Source: Triatoma infestans (lineage: Eukaryota; Arthropoda; Insecta; Hemiptera; Reduviidae). Taken from it: 64,000 nucleotides of DNA. The DNA lies in contig JAAEAF010000676.1 in assembly GCA_011037195.1 (NCBI GenBank), positions 124,001 through 188,000 of the forward strand, in the 5' to 3' direction. Under the pieces are notes generated by a model that was given only the letters and a program-made list of their open reading frames with translations, did not search any database and was not told where the DNA came from. The translations under genes were made by a program, and so were the position numbers. Below, in pieces: positions 46,246 to 55,639 of the stretch (its first letter is position 1; every line of letters starts with the position of its first letter).

Positions 46246-48029
46246 AACAAATAAAAATGGTAGGGGACCTGTATGATATCCAACTACATCCTAATCAACA
46301 AAGTTGGTGGTAGCTGTTTAAATTGAACATAACTGACCTGGGGTTCCGCTGAACCTTTACAAAAATGAACTATCGCGGAAAATGTTTCAAATAAAACTGA
46401 TTGGCATTTACTTATTCATGTAGATAGTGTACAAAGTTCAAAGAAAAATCATTGGAGCCGTTTTTGAGAAAATTGGGAGAAATTAAGAAAAAATCATTAA
46501 AGCAACAACACTTCCGGTTGTTGGATTTGTTCGTAACCTTTCCTGTACGATGCCGATGGTAGCATTTAAACGGAATACCAACTTCGAAGTTCCAGCAAAT
46601 TTTCGTTTTTGAAATATTTTGTATAAACACACATACACACATAAATACAGACCATTCACTAAAAATATTTTTTCCATAGTCATAGAAATCTTGAGTTTCG
46701 TGCAATTTTTGTGAGTTTTGATTTCATACATACTTACACACACACAATTTCAGTAACTTGCTGTGATGAAAATTTTAGCTAAACTTTTCTTCCTTTCCAC
46801 AAACTGAACAATCTCACTTTGCCGGTTTGTTTTTATTTTAGAGAAAAGCTGCGAACCGGAACAAATATACACATAAATATAAAAACTTCCGGTCGCTTTC
46901 ACATAGCATCTCTTTCGTTTGTGTTCTGTTTAAAAGTATATAAGTATAGTTCCAAAAAATATTGTGCCAACATTTTGTTCACAATTGATTTGAAGCATGG
47001 TTGTTAAAGATACCTGTTACAATTTTTTTGCGAGTCTTACATAATGACTGATATAAACTTTCCCAAGATATCATAAATAATTACGGCGAAAGAAATTGCC
47101 AATATTATTGTGGAGCGTTTTATTTTTTTAAAATAAACAATTCTCGGCGCTGGTAGTATTTACAATTTCGAGGTATGAACTTTAAGTGGTACTCGAAATC
47201 TATTATAATTACAAATCTTTTTTAGTAGCGCCCAACAAAATCATGATTGAAATCGCAAAGTACGAGTCCTGATAATCCCACCAAGAGTTTCAGCACAAAT
47301 ATGCTCTTTATCCTGACAACAGGCAGCTCTTACAAGTTATTAGTTCACACTGGTCACGCCCTGCCATCGCCTATGATGTTTCCTTTTTCAGAATTTCCTA
47401 GAAAAAAAATATTTATTTATTTGACAAGTAAGAAATGTAAGACCTTTTTACACACTCGAGTTCAGAGTTTGACCGTACGAGCGCAGCGATAATTGTAAAG
47501 AGATACTTTAATCACGAATTAAATTTTTTCTGCATCCATATTAAATTGGTTCTTAATTTATATGAATATAAAATTATGTTTAAAAGGTGCAAATACTGAG
47601 AATGTATTTTAATTCAAATCCAAATATCTGCCACTCTCTATAACCTGTTCCGTTTGTTATAACCTCATCCACTGTATCTGGGATTTGTTTTGATCTTTGT
47701 TTTCGCGAATTGCCGCTAGATGTCGGGCTAATTAGAGTCGAATAATGTTATCTTTCACAGATTAGTGATGTGTACTCACTTGTATGTGAAAGTTGAACTT
47801 TCTTCACTAAATTTAGTGTAATAATCGTCACATTATTCAACGATTGCAGAAAAAAGCAAGGTTTCATGCGTTCCTAAATTGATTTTCTTCGCTGCAGTAT
47901 TTAGTGCTTGCCTCGTCGTTAAGAAAGCCGGCGTACACAAATGTCATTTCCAGAGAGTACATCGGTCAGCTGATTTAGTGAACTGTACACAGTATTGTAA
48001 CCAAACAACCAAATTAATAGTAAAATAAA
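46246..48029. other. Non-coding interval with a dispersed repeat copy
   Basis: 46390-46900 is a minus-oriented copy of the repeat family (AACACTTCCGGTTG at 46505; AAACGGAATACCAACTTCG). The rest shows nothing recognisable; 47247-47492 is a domain-free ORF. Confidence 0.45.
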
Positions 48030-49078
48030 ACTAATCAATTGGAACTTGCAATGGGAAGTGCCTAGCTCCTCCCCTTGACAACATTGTTATAATGACCTCA
48101 TAACACCAGCCTTTCCTCACTCAGCAACTCCATTTCATTCTTAGTAAAATATGTTGACGCCCTTTTTCTGATTGTGAATCCAGACCACATTCCCTTAATA
48201 CTAGACACCTTTAATTCTTACCATTCACGCAGACAGTTTACTCTAGGAACAGAACAAAACAACCAAATTTCTTTCCTAGACCTCTAATAATGCGACAAGC
48301 AGACCAAACATTCACATACAATTGGTACACCAAACCTACTTACTCCGGCAGACTGCTACATTTCCTTACAAATCAGCCGTTACATCATAAAATTAATTCC
48401 ATCAAAAACTTAAATAGCCATTAACTTGTCTGCACCTCCATTCCAGAACGACACTATCAAAAAATACACTTTCATTCTGCTACAAAATCATTATCCAAAT
48501 CACCTCATTCTTAAAACATTCCGTAAACTAAAAAACAAACTTTTCAAAGCCACAAGCCATGCCCGAGCCATCTATACTCCGGTCTTTCATCTACACAAAT
48601 ACCTTCTCATACAAAATCATGCATATTCTAAAGTCTATCATTCCCAATCTCAAATCTGGTCTCTACTCCTCCAACAAACTCAGCAAACTGTTCTCTAAAC
48701 TCAAAGGCCCCAATGAAACTTATGATAAAACGAACTCTGTTTACAGCATACTTTGCACTGCACCATACTGTAACGCATGTTACATTGGTGAATCAAAACA
48801 ACACCTACGAAAGAGACTTAGACAACATGAACTAGACATAGCTAACAAAACAATTGACAGTACAGCCCTCACAAAACAGCACTCCTTTGATTTCCAAAGT
48901 GCTTCTCTCCTAACCAACCATTCCAACCACCTGAAGCGACTTCTTTCTGAATCAACCCTAACTCTATCAACTACAAAAAGACAAGGTCCCCCCTCTTCTT
49001 ACAACAACATTTTCCGCTTCCTCAAAAAAGCCCCCCCAACTAAATTACACATACCAACTTTCTATACTTTCCACTGAT
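48030..49078 (+). pseudogene. Penelope-like element 2: reverse transcriptase and GIY-YIG
   Basis: The reverse transcriptase end is degraded (LEFAMGSA near 48046, then KYVDALFLIVNPDHIPLI and QFTLGTEQNNQISFLDL, about 48150-48285). The GIY-YIG endonuclease that follows is open for 172 codons (48559-49077): NSVYSILCTAPYCNACYIGE holds the GIY- and YIG-like motifs, then SKQHLRKRLRQHELDIAN with its arginines, and HSFDFQSASLL with the usual His region. Upstream frames carry stops, so the element as a whole is dead although the nuclease part is still open. Confidence 0.78.
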
Positions 49079-51054
49079 TTTCTAGTTTATTTATATTTAT
49101 TCATTTATTTTTCTTATAATTATTAATTGATTTGTTTTTCATTTCTACCACTCTTCATATTTCTCAACTTGGAAAAATTTCCCCTCTCTGTTTTCTTTGC
49201 AAGCATACCTTACTCCACAACCAAACAATAACCTCCTCAAACATTTAACTCTCCATTCTTCCTCAACAGGTATCATAATCTTTCTAATATTGTTTAATTG
49301 TTATATATTTTAATTTTATCATACAATTTTCTTGGATATCCATATTTTTTGTTTTGTAGTTCCTGAAGGAGGACACCAATAAAAAGTTTCTTCTTTGGAT
49401 CCAGCAAACTAATTTTTTAGCTTGTTTAATTAATAACGGCCAAACATAAATATGGTTTACATTAAAACTAATCAATTATAAATATTACACGAGCCATTAT
49501 TAAAATAAGAAACAAAACCTGGATTGCGTGTTTGACCTTATAGCAACATTGTGAGGATTGCATGTTGCAGGCGACATGTAGTGAAGTCATACGAACATGA
49601 TCACATTCGTAAGTTTAGCTGTGGAGGGGGTGAGGAGCGAAGAGGCCCTTCATATCTCGTACAAATGGCCGTCACATTGTTGTACGATGAACTTTATCGC
49701 AACGGGGACGTTACGAGGAGCACCATTCAGTTCAGACCATCATTGTTTAATAGTAAATCTAATTGGATAATATGATTAAAACTTTATCTGTAAAATTCTC
49801 GCTCCCAATTGATTGTTTTTGTTCAACAATGCTCGTAATGAACTTTAGCATGAAGGTGTTTAAAAGCGAACAGTTCACTGAAGTGATACTGGAAGTAGCC
49901 GTAGAGGAATGTAAGAAATCTTAATGCTGCAAATAAAAATGTTAGGCTTTGGGTAATTTATTAATTTCTCTTACTCCTCTACTAACAGGAAGTTGTTGCA
50001 GTCGTGCCAAATTTTCAAAATTGAATTTTCACCGGAAATACATGTTTTGAAGTTCAAAAAGGTTTAGGTTTGGAGTACGACGTGTTCATTAATAGTTTCC
50101 GAGCTAACGGAAACAAATTCTTTAAGCATCAAGGAATCCAATGAGTAAAGCAGCACTCCCTACTGACTAATTGATTTTCTTCAAACTTCGAATTCACGCT
50201 AAATGGGATATTGAAAAACCGTACGACATAAATACACGTCATTCGTAGAAACCTTTTTTTTTTTCATAATGACATCAAAAACATAACTGTACGGTGAAAT
50301 TTTCATAGGGAAACTTTAACACAATCGTATTATAATACTCTTGCGGCTGTGAGACACACTAAAATACCAGCTGGGCGATGGAAGTACATTTATGATTTCA
50401 GTTGAGAAGATTAGCCAATAACATAATAGCAGTTGATGCCAACAAACTTCCCTATTTAATACTATTTTGGGAATAAAGAATGAAGCAAGTTCAAGGTTGC
50501 GCTTTACCAAACATTCAACTTATTTATTTTAAAATTATTCATCAGTAAATTATAATTTTTTTCCAATAAAAGAAAAGCTATAATTTATTATTTAACTATA
50601 TTTTAAATGTCTTTACTTCTCTATTAATTTTATAATTTAACACCGACCAATAAAAGTAATAGTTGTTTTTGACCCAGTTTTAAAGTTCTTTAATATTTCA
50701 TTATTTTTACTTTTTTGTCAATAACCACAGTTTTATTATATAATATTTATTAACTTACTTAAATCGATAATTATATCAAATTTTTATTCTCTCTTAATAT
50801 ACAAAAGTTCATTAAGTTGAGAATAAATTATGGATTATCGGTCAAGAAAAAATGAAAAAAAAAACCTTTCGACTATGGCAACGTTTCGACAGAGTTTCCT
50901 GTCTTTATCAAGGCTAATATATAGACAGTTTTGGAAGATGTACACAATTTTTTTTTTCCTGTTTTAGTGTATCATATATACTTAAAAATTTTACGGCATA
51001 GAAACATAGACAAAAATAAAAGTTACAAGTACTTTAGCCTATATTTCACTTCTG
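49079..51054. other. Non-coding interval with repeat fragments
   Basis: 49960-50250 carries repeat modules (TTTTCACCGGAAATACATGTT; ATTGATTTTCTTCAAACTTCG). The ORF at 49551-49775 has no recognised domain. A hammerhead-like motif lies on the minus strand at 50891-50925. Confidence 0.45.
50880..50925 (-). ncRNA. Hammerhead-like motif, family C, degenerate core
   Basis: On the minus strand: GCCTTGATAAA, a perfect stem GACAG/CTGTC with loop GAAACT, then GAAAC, GTT and GCC. The stem, GAAA and GTT are present; the CTGANGA core is changed (TTGATAA) as in the 35588 copy. Confidence 0.35.
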
Positions 51055-51059
51055 ATAAG

Positions 51060-51350
51060 TGTTGCACACTTTCTAGGACTATCAACTGGACATGATGTAA
51101 CGGCTAGATAGAGAACACAAGCCCGGCCAAGAGAAAACAAACTCTCTCTGGTACTCACTGACTTATATACAGGTTCTCCCCACTCTAGCCTGCTTAAGTC
51201 AGAGAGTACCAGAGAGAATTTGTTTGCTTCTTGCATGTAACGGCAAGAGAGAGAACACAAGCCCGACCGAGAGAAAACAAACTCTCTCTGTTACTCTCTG
51301 ACTTAAGCAGGCTAGAGTGGGGAGAACCTGTATATAAGCAGTGAGAGATC
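51060..51350. repeat. Hairpin and direct repeats upstream of a TATA box
   Basis: Left arm TATACAGGTTCTCCCC...CTTAAGTCAGAGAGTA (about 51166-51212) and right arm TACTCTCTGACTTAAG...GGGGAGAACCTGTATA (about 51292-51336) are perfect reverse complements over some 45 bases. A direct repeat, GAGAACACAAGCCCG..CGAGAGAAAACAAACTCTCTCTG-like, occurs at 51112-51152 and 51250-51290. The right arm leads straight into the TATA box. Confidence 0.75.
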
Positions 51351-51375
51351 TAGACATCTATCTATCTGTCAGATT
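51326..51375 (+). promoter_or_regulatory. TATA-box promoter of a repeated sequence
   Basis: CTGTATATAAGCAGTG (51328-51343), with a TCAGATTC initiator-like site about 35-40 bases later. The same arrangement, followed by AAGTCCAGTGCAGTTTG-like leader sequence, is found inverted at 25595-25885 and in the foldback element at 36960-37110. This suggests a promoter carried by a mobile family. Confidence 0.45.
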
Positions 51376-51590
51376 CAAACATACATCGCATCGTGACATA
51401 TCATCCTGACATATTTCTACTCTCACCCTTTATTCTATAAAATCCATTACAAGTCCAGTGCAGTTTGTGTAAACTTATAGCTATATTATAGCAGTGTCTT
51501 CATATCTCATCTGATTAATCAATCCCAATTTCTCTCCTCATAAACTCCATTATACACGACTATCTACAAAAACACTTAAATAGAATAGAA

Positions 51591-51878
51591 ATGGTCGCTC
51601 CACCGATATGTTTGCTAAATAAGCACGAGGAAATTGATGAACAACATTTACCTGCTATGTCCAGCACTTCAGGATATCTGGAAATCTGCAGACAAATTTA
51701 CTTTAATATTGAGCAGCAAGACGCCGCATGGCTAATATTCCGTCGGCGGGCGCACAGGGTTAAAACAAAAAATAAGTATATCCGAATAGAAACTCGATGG
51801 AGCAGTTCCGGTATTATTGCTCACGGAGCGCCTTTACATCCTTTCCATACAATGTTATTCATCCTTTTGAGCGAATAG
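51591..51878 (+). CDS. Unidentified 95-codon ORF downstream of the repeated promoter
   Basis: I do not recognise this protein. It is 95 residues, begins MVAPPICLLNKHEEIDEQHL, contains a basic patch (FRRRAHRVKTKNKYIR) and ends in a hydrophobic stretch (HTMLFILLSE). The ATG has an A at -3 and lies about 220 bases after the putative start site. Codon use is less AT-biased than neighbouring spurious ORFs. It may be the truncated first ORF of the mobile family that owns the hairpin and promoter, or chance. Neither other promoter copy keeps a matching ORF. Confidence 0.3.
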   Translation: MVAPPICLLNKHEEIDEQHLPAMSSTSGYLEICRQIYFNIEQQDAAWLIFRRRAHRVKTKNKYIRIETRWSSSGIIAHGAPLHPFHTMLFILLSE

Positions 51879-52840
51879 GTTATAGTATGAGGTCCGGTTA
51901 TGTTGGCCGCCAAAATTATAACTGAAAAATCAGCTGTTAAATGTCCTGAAGTTAAATAAATAAATAATGGTACTTGTGTTTACCAATTAGTTTCAGTTTG
52001 TTGGGATGGATTGTTTGTTTGGTGAGTTGTTGTGTAATGTTGCAGTGAAAGTAGAACTGTTTAAAATGGAGGTAACATAACATCCTAGCCTCACCTAGCC
52101 GGACTATGCACACACTACTCGACGGCCTGACCATTTCCTCTTTTTATCATTCTACCTACTTACCAGTGTTATCTTTCGCCTATGATTTCGATCCCAAATT
52201 CTAACATTTTATTATTTGTTAATTTTTATTGGACAGTATTTATTGTTATTATAATTACTGCTGGATTATTGCTAGCGTATTTATTGACAATACAAAGAGG
52301 ATAAGAAAAAATAATCTAAAACTCACACAACTTTCTATTACTGCATTAATATAATTATAAAATGGGCAAAATTTCAATGGAAAGTTCAACTTGGAAATGT
52401 TGATTCCAACCGGGGGGGGGCACTTGTTGACTGGGACCCTTGACAAGTAGAAATAGAATGCGTTTAATATTCTAATCCAGAAAAGAGCGCCAAAACATCC
52501 CACAAATGTAGTTAGCATTCAAAATTTAAACAAAATCAATTTAAACATTTTCGAGAAAATTGTATTCAATAAAATCGCATTTCCGGTTAACCGATTTTCT
52601 TAAAACAGAATTCTGGCGCAATATTTCTAGCGTACTTCAAATTTTATATACGTTTAGAACCATAAATTGTAATGAAGTGGTAATTTAGAAAAAAGCTTAA
52701 CGCTAATCTTTTCCCAAAAGCATGTTGGGGAAATTTGGTATTTGGTAATTAGGTTGGCAGAAGTGGGCGAGAATGGAAATACATATTTTTATTGGCTATA
52801 ATTTTTGTATGGGATATAAATCATATGTACTTGCTTCTTG
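51879..52840. other. Non-coding interval with a dispersed repeat copy
   Basis: No gene. 52310-52740 contains repeat modules (GCATTTCCGGTTAACCGATT at about 52568) and a G-run at about 52412-52420. The remainder is AT-rich. Confidence 0.45.
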
Positions 52841-54890
52841 TTAAGCCTGCAGTAGGCGCGGTGATTTTAGTTCAATCAATAGGCGCGGTTATCTGACAGA
52901 TACTTTTTTTGTAAATTAAAAAATATAGAGTAACGGATGTAACTGAGGGAGTATTGATTTATTGCCTTCACTTTGTTTAATTAAATAAAAAATAAAAAAT
53001 AGTTAAGAACTTTATAAAATACATGTATTAAAAATAAACAAAGAAAGATAAAGCATACAAGATAAACATTGATTTTTACAACATACATATCATTCTTCCT
53101 CACTTTTATTCGAAATGAAAGAACATTCAGCTTTGCATATAATTCCACAGTGTTGTAGGCATAATGGTGTATTACACAGACGACAATAATATTTCGTCAC
53201 TCTTTTGGTTTTTTTTTTATTTGCAAGGTTCACATAACTTTCTTTTCGGTGGAAGTTTTGCCACTTCAGTAGAAACAGATGGTGAAGCAATTGTATCCAG
53301 CTTTCCGGATATAGATTTTGGTAAACCTGTGTTATGAGTTTGCCGGCGCTGGAGATGTTCTTTCAGCAGCTCTTCAGCAAGATTTCGCAAGAAAGCTCTT
53401 CGACTGCTCATCTGATTTCCATTTCCCAAATAAATTACTGAGTATTTATTCCAGCGATGTTCAAAATAGAATAAAATACAACCATAGGCCAACATTTGGT
53501 TGATCATGCAACATATTTCGTATTGTTGTAGAAAGTGATTATTTGGATTTTTTTCTGGTCACCAGTTGAGTTGTCTATTTCATCATCTGTATGAAGGCTA
53601 GAAATCAATAGAACTTTTTTATCTTTTTTGGGAATATATGAAACAAGTGTTTCTTCTTTTCTAAAACCAAATAGTGATGTAAACACTTCACGGTTTTTCG
53701 TTATTTTTAAGCAAGTGGGAACCTGAGGTTTATTATTTTTAAGTGTTCCTACCAAAGAGAGTTTCATATCTTTTAAGTTTATATTAATGAATAATCGCTA
53801 AACCAATTATCGACGGTAATATTTCTTCCAGTGCCTCGGAGTGGAGTTACCAGTCTTTTTACTACGTCCACTGGTTTGTTGCTCACGCAGTAAAGTCCCT
53901 CAGGTTGTTTTCCTGCGTATATTTCTAAGTTATAAGCATAAAATAACCTAGCATCAACTACTGCGTATATTTTTATGCCATATCTCGCCGGTTTTTATGA
54001 CATATTGCCGAAAACTACATTTTCCTCGAAAGGATTCTAGTTTTTCGTCCAGCGTCACATTCTCTCCTACTATATAATTTGATTGGCAGTTTTGTACAAA
54101 GTGACCAAAAATTTCTCTAACGGCTGCAAGACAGTCTTGTGACTTCCTTTCTTCCCTAGTTTGGTAGTCACCGAATCGAATACATCTTATCAGAAATCTG
54201 AATCTTTTAAGCCCCATAGTTAGTCTAAATTTTTCTACACCGTTACCATTGCAATCCCATAATTCTACCAAATGATTAGCTCTATATACTCCTGCTAAAT
54301 AAAGAATACCGATAAATGCCTTAATTACTATTAAGTCGATCAGCCTAGCATCTCTTGATCTTTGGTATCGCTGTTGAACTTTGAGAATATATTGATTTGT
54401 AAACTGCATTATCTTACTTAGAATAAAATCATCCGACAGACAATTCCATGTTGAAAAAATGCCATCTAAATTCTTTGCCCTCCCTTTTACACTTGGCAAA
54501 TGGATAATAATATTTTGAGGAGCTCTCACAGCATCTGCAGATGTTGGAGGTTTTTTGAGCCACATCCATGATTCTATAACTTTGCCATGCCTTTTTTGTT
54601 CTGCGAGGTAATATTCATTATCTTCTTCGCTAGCGCTACTCAAATTCTAATTGTTTTCTTCACCCACTCTCAAAATCATGTACTTCATCTGCATTATCAT
54701 TAATTTCTAAATTAGCATAGCCCACCGAACCATCAGTGGCGGTTCCTTCTGCACTCTGTACATCAGATGAATCGACAATATGTTTATCGTACAGAACCCT
54801 ATGGAATTCAGCCACGTCTTCCTCGCGATCAAGCCGGAATTTCCTTGATTTCTTCATGTTATTTAGTCTGTAAAGAAAGTTAATTCTTAA
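52841..54890 (-). mobile_element. piggyBac-type DNA transposon, dead
   Basis: About 2 kb around a degenerate piggyBac transposase. Candidate ends are the TTAA at 52841-52844, followed by GCCTGCAGTAGGCGCGGTGA, and the TTAA at 54887-54890, beside ATACGCGCGGGTATG. The CGCG-rich subterminal words (TAGGCGCGG twice on the left, TACCCGCGCG inverted on the right) are similar, but the ends do not form a clean inverted repeat. The right side runs directly into the 53-bp tandem array. Confidence 0.6.
53090..54857 (-). pseudogene. piggyBac transposase, broken
   Basis: Frames in order: MKKSRKFRLDREEDVAEFHR (acidic N-terminus, 54857-54660); then 54643-53990 with GIFSTWNCLSDDFILSKIMQ, AFIGILYLAGVYR, FRFLIRCIRFGDYQTR and GENVTLDEKLESFRGKC (first catalytic Asp); then NITVDNWFSDYSL near 53800 (second Asp); then MKLSLVGTLKNNKPQVPTCL and QMLAYGCI. 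The C-terminal cysteine-rich region (LCEPC, CRLCNTPLCLQHCG, about 53250-53130) is present. At least three frame changes or stops break it, and the third catalytic Asp appears as Asn (MINQMLAYG). Confidence 0.85.
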
Positions 54891-54902
54891 ATACGCGCGG
54901 GT

Positions 54903-55629
54903 ATGTTTGCCCCTTCAACGGTTTTTGGTATACTAGGACTATTTTTCCAAACCCGCAACAAACGTTTGCCCCTTCAACGGTTTTGAGTATACTACATTTC
55001 CAAATCCGCAATACACGTTTGCCCCTTCAACGGTTTTGGTTATACTATTTTTCCAAACCTGCAATACACTTTTTGCCCCTTCACGGTTTTGGTTATACTG
55101 TTTCTCTGGCCTGGCCGTGAGAAATTTTACTTGCTTCAGGTGCCGGCAGCAAGGACACCTTGCGCGGGAATGCCCTCAAAGGAGACCCAAAACACCCCAA
55201 ATACGAAACCCCCCCAGGCGGCCTAGTGAAAATAGGCCGAACCCAAGGGAGAGCTGCTACGTATGCGGGCAGCCAGGACACTTTGCGCGCAACTGTGCGA
55301 GGCGAGTTGGCCCAGCGAAGGTATGCGGGTGCTACCATGCCGAAACCGAACAAGAAATGGGCTCAAAAGGGAGCGGACCCTCGAGTGCCCCATCGTCCGG
55401 TCCGGATTTTCACCGGGGGCCCCGCATGTTATGGTTATACTATTTTTCCAAACCCGCAATACACAATTGTCCCTTCAACGGTTTTGCTTATACTATTTTT
55501 CCAAACACGCAATATACGTTTGCCCCTTCAACAGTTTTGGGTATACTATTTTTCCAAACCCACAATACACGTTTGCCCCTTCAACGGTTTTGGGTATGCT
55601 ATTTTCCCAAACCCGCAATACACGTTTGG
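54903..55629. repeat. 53-bp tandem repeat array, about seven units
   Basis: The unit, about 53 bases, contains TTTGCCCCTTCAACGGTTTT, TATACTATTTTTCCAAACC and CGCAATACACG. Units lie at 54905-55102 and 55425-55629; the middle is occupied by an inverted piece of gypsy gag (55103-55424). The plus-strand ORFs here (55036-55707, 55160-55765, 55263-55718) are translations of the array and not genes. Confidence 0.85.
55103..55424 (+). repeat. Inverted copy of a gypsy gag zinc-knuckle segment
   Basis: Matches 58598-58914 in reverse complement with only a few differences, from CTCTGGCCTGGCC to ACCGGGGGCCCC. It encodes in frame the two CCHC knuckles (CFRCRQQGHLARECPQR and CYVCGQPGHFARNC). It lies inside the tandem array, opposite to the main element 3.2 kb away. 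Confidence 0.88.
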
Positions 55630-55639
55630 TCCACAGATG

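Noticed and set aside
49551..49775. 74-codon plus ORF with a Cys/Arg-rich start
   Set aside because: Too short and without a domain; a transposase remnant is possible but cannot be supported.
51060..51878. Endogenous parvovirus (densovirus) end
   Set aside because: Hairpin, TATA box and following ORF would fit, but the 95-residue ORF shows no viral motif that I can recognise and the other copies lack coding sequence.
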